Shown: positions 51,701 to 59,911, numbered from the stretch's first letter. The stretch is 60,614 nt of DNA from Prado023 sp032123675 (GCA_032123675.1 JAQBEX010000189.1:1-60614); one strand, 5' to 3'. The notes: generated by a model not told the origin, from the letters alone. A program made the numbers and translations.

Positions 51701-52033
51701 GGTGTGGCCTACTTTCCATTCTGTGTGTTTCCACGGACGATCCGGACTGCCGGCAATCGTGGCGAACCTAGCCCGGTCCGTCGCCAGCGTGCAAGAGTTT
51801 TCCACAGGTTGGCTGTGACTCAGACCACTGGTTCGGCAGGTCCTGGTTCTCGCCGAACCACGGCACGAATGTGGGCTCCCAGCCGGTCGGATCACAAGCA
51901 GCGTGCGGCAGGTGAGTTTGACCCGTGCTCAGGGCGTTGCGTACCTTAGTAACCAGGAAGAGGTCCGTCCGGCCGAGTGTGCCCATGGGCGATGGCTCTT
52001 CGCCCGAGATCACCCAGCCGCAAGGATGACGCC
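51701..52033. promoter_or_regulatory. dnaA-rpmH divergent control region
   Basis: 333 bp without a gene. The plus strand has a good rpmH promoter: -35 TTGACC (51918-51923), 18-bp spacer, -10 TACCTT (51942-51947), about 80 nt before rpmH. A DnaA-box-like TTTTCCACA lies at 51797-51805. On the dnaA side CAGAAT near 51718-51723 (minus) is a possible -10. The classic actinobacterial layout of divergent dnaA and rpmH promoters is seen. Confidence 0.6.
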
Positions 52034-52168
52034 ATGAAGCGCACTTTCCAGCCGAACAACCGTCGGCGCGCCCGCACGCACGGGTTCCGGACCCGAATGA
52101 GCACCCGCGCCGGACGTGGCGTTCTGGCCGCACGCCGCGGCAAGGGTCGCACCCGCCTCTCGGCCTAG
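52034..52168 (+). CDS. rpmH: 50S ribosomal protein L34
   Basis: 44 aa, MKRTFQPNNRRRARTHGFRT and so on, ending GRTRLSA; the full L34 family pattern. Strong promoter upstream and GGATGACGCC leader. Heads the conserved rpmH-rnpA-yidD-yidC-jag-rsmG run. Confidence 0.98.
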   Translation: MKRTFQPNNRRRARTHGFRTRMSTRAGRGVLAARRGKGRTRLSA

Positions 52169-52185
52169 TCATCCCGAGACGTCCG

Positions 52186-52563
52186 TTGCTGCCCGTGCGC
52201 CGGAGGATTCGGCGCGCTGAGGACTTCCGCGCTGTCCTGCGTGCCGGAATCAGGGCCGCCTCGCCGACAGTTGTCGTGCACGTCATGACCACGGATCCCG
52301 GCAGAGATTCCCGTGCGGGGTTCATCGTTGGCCGTTCCGTCGGAGGTTCTGTCGTGCGGCATCGGGTCACCCGGCAGCTTCGCCACCTGATGGCCACCCA
52401 GGTCGAGGACCTGGCTCCGGGCACGGATGTCGTGATCCGGGCGCTCCCGCGCTCGGCTGAGGCGTCGAGCAGTGACTTGTCCGCTGATGTCAGCGCAGCC
52501 CTGGGTCGGGCGCTGACCAGGCTGGGACACCGGGTAGGGACAGCGGCGGTGGTGTCCCAGTGA
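52186..52563 (+). CDS. rnpA: Ribonuclease P protein component
   Basis: 125 aa from TTG 52186 (LPVRRRIRRAEDFRAVLRAG), the start that matches the family MLPxxxRL beginning. The RNR signature region is RAGFIVGRSVGGSVVRHRVTRQLRH, with basic residues that contact the RNase P RNA and pre-tRNA leader. Stop overlaps the yidD GTG by 4 bp (GTGA). Confidence 0.95.
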   Translation: MLPVRRRIRRAEDFRAVLRAGIRAASPTVVVHVMTTDPGRDSRAGFIVGRSVGGSVVRHRVTRQLRHLMATQVEDLAPGTDVVIRALPRSAEASSSDLSADVSAALGRALTRLGHRVGTAAVVSQ

Positions 52564-52895
52564 CAGCCCTGACGAAGCTGGGTATCGGTGCACGACGTGC
52601 CTGGGACATGACCGTTGGCCGGTTGCTCTCGCTGTTCCTTGTGGGAGGAATCCGCGGTTACCAGCGGTTCATCTCGCCACTTCGTGGACCCACCTGTCGC
52701 TACTACCCCACGTGTTCGGCTTATGCTCTGGGGGCGGTACGCACCCACGGGCCGGTCAAGGGATTCCTCCTGGCAGTCGGGCGGCTGGTGCGCTGCAACC
52801 CCTGGTCCCCGGGCGGGATCGACCATGTGCCGGAGAAGGGGACCTGGCGGGGTGGGAAGGACGTCCGTCCTACCACTGATCGAGTAGGGAGCTAG
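52560..52895 (+). CDS. yidD: Membrane protein insertion efficiency factor YidD
   Basis: 111 aa. Family motif RYYPTCSAYALGAVRTHGPV with the conserved Cys, preceded by GGIRGYQRFISPLRGPTC, then VRCNPWSPGGIDHVPEK. An amphipathic peripheral membrane protein that helps YidC-dependent insertion. GTG start overlaps rnpA; yidC starts 5 bp further on. Confidence 0.95.
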   Translation: MTALTKLGIGARRAWDMTVGRLLSLFLVGGIRGYQRFISPLRGPTCRYYPTCSAYALGAVRTHGPVKGFLLAVGRLVRCNPWSPGGIDHVPEKGTWRGGKDVRPTTDRVGS

Positions 52896-52900
52896 TTCTC

Positions 52901-53866
52901 GTGTTCCTCTGGCATTGGCTGCTCAACGCAGTCTCGTGGGTCCTGGTGCAGTTCCACGCGCTCTTCTCGCTGGTCCTGGACCCCGACAGCGGGTGGTCGT
53001 GGACGTTGGCCATCGTCGGCCTCGTGATCCTGATCCGGATCCTGCTCATCCCGCTGTTCGTGAAGCAGATCCGGGCTCAGCGCAACATGCAGGCGATCCA
53101 GCCGCGGCTCAAGGAGATCCAGGCCAAGCACGCCGGGGACAAGGAGCGCCAGTCCCAGGAGATGATGGCGCTCTACAAGGAGACCGGGACCAACCCGCTT
53201 GCCTCCTGCCTGCCCATCCTGCTCCAGTCACCGATCTTCTTCGCGCTCTTCCAGGTCCTGCGCGGTGCGTCCAACGAGGTGCCGGTCGGCGTATTCAAGT
53301 GGCCGCAGTACCAGGACCTGTTGGTCTCCTTCCACGAGGCGGAGATCTTCGGTGTCCCCCTCTACGGGACCTTCGTCCGTGCGGATGAGACCCCCAACCC
53401 GACCAACACCCGGATCCTGGCCGTGATCCTGATCATCCTGATGTCGGCCACGAGCTTCCTGACCCAGCGTCAGTTGCTGCTGAAGAACACCGCTGGCGAT
53501 AACCCGATCGCCCGGCAGATGAAGATCATGATGTACGTCTTCCCGGTGATGTTCGCCGTCGGCGGCATGAACTTCCCGATCGGCGTGCTCATCTACTGGT
53601 TCACGACCAACGTGTGGACCATGGGCCAGCAGTTCTGGGTCATCCGGAACAACCCCCAGCCGGGGACCCCTGCTGCCGATGCAGCGGCGGCCCGCAAGGC
53701 TGTGAAGGCGGCCAGGAAGGGTCTTCCTGTATCACCCGATTCACCCGGTTCATCGGCAGTGATCCACGGTGAGGTGGTCGAGGAGGTTTCGCCACCCAGG
53801 GGGCGAGTCCAGCCGAAGAAGAAACCCAAGAGCAAGCGGTCCGGTCCACCACCCAAGGCCCGATGA
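52901..53866 (+). CDS. yidC: Membrane protein insertase YidC
   Basis: 321 aa from GTG 52901. YidC/Oxa1 core: WSWTLAIVGLVILIRILLIP, FVKQIRAQRNMQAIQPRLKE (with the hydrophilic-groove Arg), TNPLASCLPILLQSPIFFAL and FPIGVLIYWFTTNVWTMGQQ. As usual for Gram-positive forms it lacks the large periplasmic domain. The basic C-terminal tail (KKKPKSKRSGPPPKAR) may bind ribosomes. Confidence 0.96.
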   Translation: MFLWHWLLNAVSWVLVQFHALFSLVLDPDSGWSWTLAIVGLVILIRILLIPLFVKQIRAQRNMQAIQPRLKEIQAKHAGDKERQSQEMMALYKETGTNPLASCLPILLQSPIFFALFQVLRGASNEVPVGVFKWPQYQDLLVSFHEAEIFGVPLYGTFVRADETPNPTNTRILAVILIILMSATSFLTQRQLLLKNTAGDNPIARQMKIMMYVFPVMFAVGGMNFPIGVLIYWFTTNVWTMGQQFWVIRNNPQPGTPAADAAAARKAVKAARKGLPVSPDSPGSSAVIHGEVVEEVSPPRGRVQPKKKPKSKRSGPPPKAR

Positions 53867-53897
53867 CCGGCGTCCCATGACTTCTGAAGGATCACAC

Positions 53898-54362
53898 ATG
53901 AGCAACAGGTCAGACCTCGAGCGCGAGGGTGACGTGGCAGCCGACTACCTCGAGGCACTCCTCGACATCGCCGACCTCGACGGTGACATCGACATGGATG
54001 TCGAGCGCGACCGGGCGATGGTCTCCATCGTCGGTGGCGATCTCGACGACCTGGTCGGGTCCGACGGCAAGGTCTTGGAGGCCCTGCAGGAGTTGACCCG
54101 ATTGGCTGTCACCAGGGAGACCGGCGAGCGCAGCCGTCTCATGCTGGACATCGCCGGCTTCCGGGCCGCTCGCCGAGCAGAGCTTGCGCAGCTCGGGGAA
54201 CGCGCCGTTGCCGATGTCAAGCGGACTGGTGAGCCGGTGAAGCTGGCGCCAATGACCGCATTCGAGCGCAAGGTCGTGCATGACGTCGTCTCCGAGGCCG
54301 GTCTGCGCAGTGAGAGCGAGGGCGAGGGTACGGCTCGGCGAGTGGTGGTCATGCCCGCGTGA
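53898..54362 (+). CDS. jag: Jag/KhpB-type RNA-binding protein (KH plus R3H)
   Basis: 154 aa from ATG 53898 (MSNRSDLEREGDVAADYLEA) with AAGGA 7 nt upstream. KH domain around VSIVGGDLDDLVGSDGKVLEALQELTRLAV, R3H domain with LAPMTAFERKVVHDVV; no N-terminal Jag-N domain, as usual in actinobacteria. Binds RNA and affects cell-wall and division proteins in relatives. Stop overlaps the rsmG GTG. Confidence 0.93.
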   Translation: MSNRSDLEREGDVAADYLEALLDIADLDGDIDMDVERDRAMVSIVGGDLDDLVGSDGKVLEALQELTRLAVTRETGERSRLMLDIAGFRAARRAELAQLGERAVADVKRTGEPVKLAPMTAFERKVVHDVVSEAGLRSESEGEGTARRVVVMPA

Positions 54363-55000
54363 GCAGTGATGTTTCACGTGAAACGGCACTGAGCGCGCGG
54401 TACGCGCAGTTCCCAGGTCTACCGGCCTTCGCGGAGATCCTGGCCACGCGCGGCGTCGAGCGCGGCCTCATCGGTCCCCGTGAGGTACCCCGGCTGTGGT
54501 CACGGCACCTGGTGAACTGCGCCGTCGTGGCACAAGAAGCCGATGGTGACCTACCCCAGGGGTGCACTGTCGCGGATGTGGGCTCCGGTGCCGGCCTTCC
54601 TGGACTGGTGTGGGCCCTGGTTCGGCCTGACCTGCAGGTCACACTGATCGAACCGCTCCTTCGACGTGCAACCTTCCTCGGCGAGGTGCTGGACGAGTTA
54701 TCGCTCAGCGATCGGGTTTCCGTGCTGCGTGCCCGGGCCGAGGATGTCGCTCCCGCGACGTTCGATGTAGTGACGGCCCGTGCCGTGGCGCGTCTGCCGC
54801 AACTGCTGATGTGGACACTGCCACTTGCTCGTGTCGGTGGTGTCGTGCTCGCGTTGAAGGGCTCGGGCGCTCGCCAGGAGGTGGAGGAGGCTCAGGGTGC
54901 CGCCGCTGAGCTGGGGGCTGGTCCCATCACGATCCGCTCGTACGGAATCGACCTGATCGACCCGCCGACGACCGTGGTTGTCGTTGCCAGGATGCGATGA
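54359..55000 (+). CDS. rsmG: 16S rRNA (guanine527-N7)-methyltransferase RsmG
   Basis: 213 aa from GTG 54359. Starts SSDVSRETALSARYAQFPGL; the VSRET codons are the parS site. SAM-binding motif VADVGSGAGLPGLVWALVRP, then VTLIEPLLRRATFLGEVLDE and VTARAVARLPQLLMWTLPLA. Methylates G527 of 16S rRNA, whose loss gives low-level streptomycin resistance. Confidence 0.95.
   Translation: MSSDVSRETALSARYAQFPGLPAFAEILATRGVERGLIGPREVPRLWSRHLVNCAVVAQEADGDLPQGCTVADVGSGAGLPGLVWALVRPDLQVTLIEPLLRRATFLGEVLDELSLSDRVSVLRARAEDVAPATFDVVTARAVARLPQLLMWTLPLARVGGVVLALKGSGARQEVEEAQGAAAELGAGPITIRSYGIDLIDPPTTVVVVARMR
54370..54385. other. parS: parS centromere site inside rsmG
   Basis: TGTTTCACGTGAAACG at 54370-54385 matches 15 of 16 bases of the bacterial parS consensus (last base A). 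It codes for the VSRET residues of RsmG. ParB from the gene 800 bp downstream would bind here. Confidence 0.93.
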
Positions 55001-55090
55001 TCAGCCTGGGTCCACGCGCGCAAGTGCACACCGTGATCACACAGACACACAACGTCGAAATTTCCGCTAAACGGACATATCATCCCCACG

Positions 55091-55115
55091 TTATCCACAG
55101 GGTTTCTGTGGATAA
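55091..55115. promoter_or_regulatory. Pair of perfect, inverted DnaA boxes upstream of parB
   Basis: TTATCCACA (55091-55099) and its reverse TGTGGATAA (55107-55115) are perfect DnaA boxes spaced 7 bp apart, forming a 10-bp inverted repeat. They lie in the 168-bp rsmG-parB gap, which also has an AT-rich stretch (about 55055-55080). Likely DnaA control of parB, or a DnaA-titration site. Confidence 0.75.
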
Positions 55116-55168
55116 TCCTGTGGCCACATCCGGCGCCTAGGCTCCGCTCGGGGTACGGAGGAGAAGAT

Positions 55169-56125
55169 GTGAGCAACATCACACAGCAAGGGACTACCCG
55201 TGCGTCGTGGGCTGAGGTCCTCACGGATCCAGCGGTGGCCGGGTCCGACGGTGGCCCACCACCTGCTCCCGGAACGCCGACTGGACCAGGGATCCACTAT
55301 GCCGAGCTACCGCTGACGATGATCCGGCCGAACCCCCGGCAACCGCGTACGGTGTTCGACGAGGACGCCCTGGCGGAGTTGGCCGCCTCACTTCGTGAGA
55401 TCGGCCTCCTGCAGCCTGTTGTTGTGCGGCCCGTGGGTCACGCCTCTGTGGACAGTGCAGGACAGGACCACGGTCAGGGATTCGAGCTCGTGGCCGGTGA
55501 GCGCCGGTTCAGGTGTGCGCAGAGCCTGGGGTGGGACACGATCCCAGCCATGGTGCGTCCCACACAGGACGCGGACCTGCTGCGCGATGCGCTTCTCGAG
55601 AACGTCCACCGGGCAGCGTTGAACCCGCTCGAGGAAGCGGCCGCCTACCAGCAGCTCCTTGCGGACTTCGGGTGCACGCAGGACGAGCTCTCAGCGCGGG
55701 TGGGTCGGTCGCGATCGCAGATCGCCAACACCATCCGGTTGCTGCGGTTGCCTCCCGCCGTGCAGCGGCGGGTTGCGGCCGGTGTCCTGTCCCAGGGTCA
55801 CGCCCGAGCCTTGCTGTCCCTTCCCGACGATGTGAGCATGGAGCGGATGGCGACCCGGATCGTTGCTGAGGGGCTGTCGGTGCGCATGGTCGAGGAGATC
55901 GTGTCGCTGGGGGAGCAGCCAGCGAGGACCCGGGTGCGACGCCCACGGCGGACCACGTCCGACGAGGGTCTCGAGGAGGTGGCTGCTGACTTGTCCGACA
56001 GGTTGGACACGCGTGTCCAGGTGACCATGGGACGGGCAAAGGGTCGAGTCACCATCGAGTTCGCCGGCCGCGAGGACCTCAACCGAATCCTCGACGTCCT
56101 CGAATCCGACGGGACATCGACCTAG
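55169..56125 (+). CDS. parB: Chromosome partitioning protein ParB
   Basis: 318 aa from GTG 55169 with GGAGGAG upstream (an ATG 2 nt earlier is followed at once by TGA). N-terminal CTP-binding ParB/Srx domain: LTMIRPNPRQPRTVFDEDAL, LLQPVVVRP and box II LVAGERRFRCAQSLGW. Central HTH: GCTQDELSARVGRSRSQIAN and LSQGHARALLSL. C-terminal dimer domain: GRVTIEFAGREDLNRIL. Loads at parS and slides as a CTP clamp. No parA gene lies next to it, which is unusual. Confidence 0.96.
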   Translation: MSNITQQGTTRASWAEVLTDPAVAGSDGGPPPAPGTPTGPGIHYAELPLTMIRPNPRQPRTVFDEDALAELAASLREIGLLQPVVVRPVGHASVDSAGQDHGQGFELVAGERRFRCAQSLGWDTIPAMVRPTQDADLLRDALLENVHRAALNPLEEAAAYQQLLADFGCTQDELSARVGRSRSQIANTIRLLRLPPAVQRRVAAGVLSQGHARALLSLPDDVSMERMATRIVAEGLSVRMVEEIVSLGEQPARTRVRRPRRTTSDEGLEEVAADLSDRLDTRVQVTMGRAKGRVTIEFAGREDLNRILDVLESDGTST

Positions 56126-56171
56126 GACAGGTCCGTGGATGGCCGTCCGTGGTGGGACACGCGCACGCTCT

Positions 56172-56180
56172 TGTGGACAA
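56172..56180 (-). promoter_or_regulatory. Perfect DnaA box upstream of the HTH/coiled-coil gene
   Basis: TGTGGACAA, the reverse complement of TTGTCCACA, lies 41 bp before the ATG at 56221 and 29 bp before its -10 box, so bound DnaA could affect that promoter. Confidence 0.6.
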
Positions 56181-56208
56181 CCTTCGCAGGAATGGGCGGA
56201 ACCCGACC

Positions 56209-56214
56209 TAGGAT
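56209..56214 (+). promoter_or_regulatory. -10 box of leaderless promoter for the HTH/coiled-coil gene
   Basis: TAGGAT, 6 nt (CGACGC) before the ATG at 56221; no ribosome site. Confidence 0.65.
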
Positions 56215-56220
56215 CGACGC

Positions 56221-57129
56221 ATGAGCCTGACGCACACCGATGACCGCCTCGAGGTCATCCACGAGAACCCCGTCGTCATCCACGAGAACCCCGTCGAGAT
56301 TTCCGAGGAGGGTGGTCCGACTGCTGAGCAGGGGCCGGCCATCTCCATCACGAGTCCGGCCCCCGAGTGGGATGGCGCAACCGATGCGCAAGCGACCACG
56401 CGGCCGACATTCACGATCACCGATGCGGCTGCAGCCTGCTCGGTGAGCCGCAAGACGATCACACGCAAGCTCTCCGACCTGTCCGATCATGGCGCCGCCA
56501 AGGATGATGACGGGGTCTGGAGGATCCCCGTCGAGGCACTCCTTGCTGTGGGCCTGCACCCGGGTCGTTCGGTCCCCGACGTCACCTCGGTGCCGGCCCG
56601 CCCCGCACCACCAGCGGCGCCGGCACCCCCCATCGAGGCGGAGACGGTGACCATCCCCAGGGATCGCTGGGACGACCTGCGGATCCGACTGGCCCGCGCG
56701 GAGGCCGAGGCGAACGAGCGTGCGGCAGCGCTCGCCGATGCCCGGTTGGCGCTTCGTGCCCTGACCGCGGGCCCGTCGGGATCAGTCTTCGCCCCAACCC
56801 CGGCCACGCGCGCACCAGTTCCCATGGTCCCGGCACCGGAGCAGCAGGCACCGGTCACCAGCACCGAGCCGACCCACGAAGCTCCGACCAGCCCAGCGGT
56901 GACCATGCCCGCGGGTCTGGACGCCGCTGCGGCACACCAGAGCGCCTCCGGAGCGACAGAGCACCCGGACAGTGCTGTGCCGGGGGCTGATCCAGCGCCC
57001 GCCGATGGTACTGCTCCGGCCGGCACCGAGGACCTGGTGGCGGCGAGGAACCTCGCTGCCCGCACGGGGGGGTACGTCCCGGCGACCGTCGCGCCGGCGA
57101 AGAAGCGCCGCTGGTGGCAGTCGCACTGA
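56221..57129 (+). CDS. Unrecognised protein with winged-helix-like HTH, coiled coil and Pro/Ala-rich tail
   Basis: 302 aa, not assigned to a family. After an acidic start with a duplicated VIHENPV comes an HTH-like segment, FTITDAAAACSVSRKTITRK, followed by LSDHGAAKDDDGVWRIPVEA. Residues about 145-185 form a likely coiled coil (DDLRIRLARAEAEANERAAA). Then a long Pro/Ala/Thr-rich linker and a basic/aromatic end KKRRWWQSH. This plan resembles plasmid- and chromosome-partition accessory proteins. Its place after parB, with a DnaA box upstream, suggests a link to the origin; this is inference. Confidence 0.6.
   Translation: MSLTHTDDRLEVIHENPVVIHENPVEISEEGGPTAEQGPAISITSPAPEWDGATDAQATTRPTFTITDAAAACSVSRKTITRKLSDLSDHGAAKDDDGVWRIPVEALLAVGLHPGRSVPDVTSVPARPAPPAAPAPPIEAETVTIPRDRWDDLRIRLARAEAEANERAAALADARLALRALTAGPSGSVFAPTPATRAPVPMVPAPEQQAPVTSTEPTHEAPTSPAVTMPAGLDAAAAHQSASGATEHPDSAVPGADPAPADGTAPAGTEDLVAARNLAARTGGYVPATVAPAKKRRWWQSH
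56254..56295 (+). repeat. Perfect 21-bp tandem duplication in the HTH/coiled-coil gene
   Basis: The 21-bp unit starting GTCATCCACGAGAACCCC is present twice without change (56254-56274 and 56275-56295), giving the repeated VIHENPV. Likely recent replication slippage; in frame. Confidence 0.85.
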
Positions 57130-57308
57130 TCTCTCCGCGACGGTTGCCGTCCAGGGGGTTGGCGCCCTGTACCTGGGTCATGTCCCATGTACAGCCCCGC
57201 GTTGACCATGGGACGCGACACCCTAGGTGCGGGGCGGCTCGGCTGCCCCACGGGGGCATTCGCTGACCGTGGGCCAGTCCGTGCCGCACGCCGTGGGTTG
57301 GGCCGTGC

Positions 57309-58268
57309 TCAGGCCAACTCAGTGGTGGGTGCCAGGGCCCGCTCCACCAGGACCTGGAAGACCTTCCCCAGATCGAGCCCCGCTGCCTCAACTGCTTGGG
57401 GCAGCAGTGAGGTCTCGGTGCAGCCGGGAGCCACGTTGACCTCCAGGAAGGTGACGACTCCATCAGGGCCGACGATGAGGTCCGCCCGCGACAGGTGGCG
57501 CAGTCCGAGGTTGACGTGCGCTGTCACGGCTGCCTGGGCGCACGCATCGGCGACGGCCGCGTCCAGCCGCGCTGGCGCGAAGAACTCCGTCGTCCCTGCT
57601 GTGTACCGGGACGCGTAGTCATAGACCCCGGAGTCCGGGACGATCTCCACGGCCGGCAGGGCACGAACCGTCCCGTCTGCCTCCTCGATCACGGTGACCG
57701 CAACCTCGGTTCCCGCTTGGTGGGTCTCGAGCATCGCAGTGTCGGCGTAGGAGAAGCAGCCCACCATGGCCGCAGGCAGGTCGGCGACGTCCGTCACGAT
57801 CGCCACGCCGAGTGCCGAACCGCCGCGGGTGGGCTTGACCACCATGGGGAGCCCGATCCGGGCCACCAGGGCATCGAGCACCGCACCGGCCCCCAGGTCC
57901 CGGAACGTCGGGTGCGGCAGGGCGACCGCGGCTGCGGTGTGCAGATCAGCGCCGGCGACGTGCGCCTTCGCCACCATCTTGTCGAAGGACAGTCGGCAGG
58001 CATCCGGGCGCGAGCCGACGTAGGGGATACCAAGGCAGTCGAGGACGTCGCGAAGTGATCCATCCTCGCCGCTGGCCCCGTGCAGCAGCGGGATGACGCA
58101 GTCCGGCGGATCATTGGCCAGGTCGACGAGCAGGGATGCGTCGAGGTCATGCACCGCCACGGTCTCACCGACGGCGCGCAGGGCTTCGGCGACACGTCGG
58201 CCAGAGCGCAGCGATACGTCCCGCTCATGGGACAACCCACCTGCGAGGATCACGATCGATCGGGACAT
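57309..58268 (-). CDS. ddl: D-alanine--D-alanine ligase family protein
   Basis: 319 aa. ATP-grasp: N-terminal ILAGGLSHERDVSLRSGRRV, VIPLLHGASGEDGSLRDVLD, ATP site VVKPTRGGSALGVAIV, and VTFLEVNVAPGCTETSLLPQ. The last replaces the usual LEVNTLPGFT(S)xS with VAPGCTETS, a known variant in actinobacteria outside the main Ddl. It joins two D-Ala for peptidoglycan in the standard family; a second amino-acid ligase is possible. 16 bp after the aminotransferase stop, so one operon. Confidence 0.85.
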   Translation of the reverse strand: MSRSIVILAGGLSHERDVSLRSGRRVAEALRAVGETVAVHDLDASLLVDLANDPPDCVIPLLHGASGEDGSLRDVLDCLGIPYVGSRPDACRLSFDKMVAKAHVAGADLHTAAAVALPHPTFRDLGAGAVLDALVARIGLPMVVKPTRGGSALGVAIVTDVADLPAAMVGCFSYADTAMLETHQAGTEVAVTVIEEADGTVRALPAVEIVPDSGVYDYASRYTAGTTEFFAPARLDAAVADACAQAAVTAHVNLGLRHLSRADLIVGPDGVVTFLEVNVAPGCTETSLLPQAVEAAGLDLGKVFQVLVERALAPTTELA

Positions 58269-58284
58269 TGTCCTACCCCTTGTC

Positions 58285-59607
58285 CTAGGCCAGATCAGGT
58301 GCGGGTGTGGTCAGCAGTGCTTCGTCGTTGTGTGGCCGGACCACCCCGGGGGAGCTCTGACCGAACGTTGCCAGGAGACCGAGCTCGTCGTCGATCACAT
58401 TTCCGAGGCGGCGCACGCCCTCCTGGATGCGTCCGGGCTCGGGATAGCAGTAGCTCAGGCGCATGGAACGGCGGTTGGCCTCCTGCTCCGCCTCACCGGC
58501 GAAGAACCCGGTGCCGGGTACGTAGGCAACCAGTCCTGCGACGGCACGCGGCAGCATCGCCCGCGCATCGAGTCCCTCAGGGAGGGTCACCCAGGAGTAG
58601 AACCCCCCAGTCGGCTCGGTCCAGGTGGTTCCCGGTGGCATGTGATCACCGAGCGCCTCCAGCAGGGCATCCCTGCGAACCCGGTAGAGGTCCCGGAAGA
58701 CCGCGATCTGGTCCATCCAGGGGTTGGTGGCCAGATACTCCGAGACGGTCAACTGCGCGTAGTTCGACGGGCAGAGGACGGCGGCCTCAGCGGCCAGTAC
58801 CAGCTTCTCGCGGACGCCATGGGGGGCTACGGCCCAACCCACCCGCAGGCCCGAAGCGATGGTCTTGGAGAACGACCCCAGGTACACGACCCCCTCCGCC
58901 TCGTCTGCCCGGATGGCCCGCGGCACCACGCCGTCGAAGCCGAGGAGGCCGTACGGATCATCCTCGAGCAGCAGGATCCCATTCCTGCGAGCCACCTCGA
59001 GCACGTCGTTGCGGCGTTGCTGTCCCTGGGTCAGCCCGGCTGGGTTGTGGTACGAGGGGATGGTGTAGATGAGCTTGATCCGACCGCCATCGACACGGAC
59101 ACGGTCAATGGCCTCGGTCAGGGCCACAGGGGACAGCCCTTCTTGGTCCATGGCGACATGGACCACCGTGCACTCGTATGAACGGAAGACACCCAAGGCA
59201 CCGACATAGGATGGTGACTCGACCAGGACAACGTCCCCGGGGTCACAGAAGGTACGCACCACCAGGTCAAGGGCCATCTGTGACCCGGTGGTCACCACAA
59301 TGTCGTCAGGGTGCGCGCTGATCCCGACCGGAGCCATGACATCGAGGATCTGCTCGCGAAGCCGTTCGTCGCCCTGACCCGATCCGTACTGCAGGGCGCT
59401 GGCGCCGCGTTCCCGCAGGAGGCGGGCGACCGTGTCACTCATCGCGTCGAGGTCCAGCGCGGAGACATAGGGCATGCCCCCGGCCAGGGATACCACCTCG
59501 GGGCGGCTGGCCACGGCGAACAGGGCGCGGATCTCCGAGGCCGCCAGTCCGTGTGCCCGCTGGGCATAGCTGGTGAACCAAGGGTCGAGGCGCGTGCCGG
59601 GGCTCAT
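58285..59607 (-). CDS. PLP-dependent aminotransferase (class I/II, 2-aminoadipate-transaminase-like)
   Basis: 440 aa from ATG 59607 (MSPGTRLDPWFTSYAQRAHG); a longer frame to 59676 lacks homology. Fold-type I: VVSLAGGMPYVSALDL, LQYGSGQGDERLREQIL, TIPSYHNPAGLTQGQQRR, EDDPYGLLGFDG, Schiff-base Lys in LGSFSKTIASGLRVGW. It is like the aminotransferase half of MocR regulators but has no HTH. A CATCCT box 6 nt before the ATG suggests a leaderless start. Paired with ddl. Confidence 0.88.
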   Translation of the reverse strand: MSPGTRLDPWFTSYAQRAHGLAASEIRALFAVASRPEVVSLAGGMPYVSALDLDAMSDTVARLLRERGASALQYGSGQGDERLREQILDVMAPVGISAHPDDIVVTTGSQMALDLVVRTFCDPGDVVLVESPSYVGALGVFRSYECTVVHVAMDQEGLSPVALTEAIDRVRVDGGRIKLIYTIPSYHNPAGLTQGQQRRNDVLEVARRNGILLLEDDPYGLLGFDGVVPRAIRADEAEGVVYLGSFSKTIASGLRVGWAVAPHGVREKLVLAAEAAVLCPSNYAQLTVSEYLATNPWMDQIAVFRDLYRVRRDALLEALGDHMPPGTTWTEPTGGFYSWVTLPEGLDARAMLPRAVAGLVAYVPGTGFFAGEAEQEANRRSMRLSYCYPEPGRIQEGVRRLGNVIDDELGLLATFGQSSPGVVRPHNDEALLTTPAPDLA

Positions 59608-59638
59608 GTGCCTAGGATGCCTGATGGGAGGTCCACTC

Positions 59639-59764
59639 ATGAAAGCGGTGCGTTGGCTCGTGCTTGGAACAGCCATGGTCGCGCTGGGTGCCGCTGCTGG
59701 ATTCCTGGTCTCGCTGCTGCGGCCCCGAACGTATGCCGACTATTCCGGCACCCACCGGCCATGA
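59639..59764 (+). CDS. Small single-helix membrane protein
   Basis: 41 aa, MKAVRWLVLGTAMVALGAAA then GFLVSLLRPRTYADYSGTHR. One membrane helix with a basic start, and GGGAGG 7 nt upstream of the ATG. Codons and composition look real despite the size. Divergent from the aminotransferase gene, 31 bp apart. Function unknown. Confidence 0.6.
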   Translation: MKAVRWLVLGTAMVALGAAAGFLVSLLRPRTYADYSGTHRP

Positions 59765-59911
59765 CTTGACCAAGACCTTCGTGCCACACCTGTGTGGCTG
59801 CCAAGGACTCACGTGCGGGACCGACGGGCATCGGCGGTCGATGAGTTGCGGCTCCGGTGGAGACGTGGGCCAGCGGTGCGGGCCCAGGCCCGGGGCGGTG
59901 GCCCACGCCCA

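Noticed and set aside
56487..57251. 254-aa minus-strand Ser/Ala/Gly-rich frame opposite the post-parB gene
   Set aside because: The plus-strand frame has the leaderless promoter, HTH and coiled coil; the minus frame is low-complexity.
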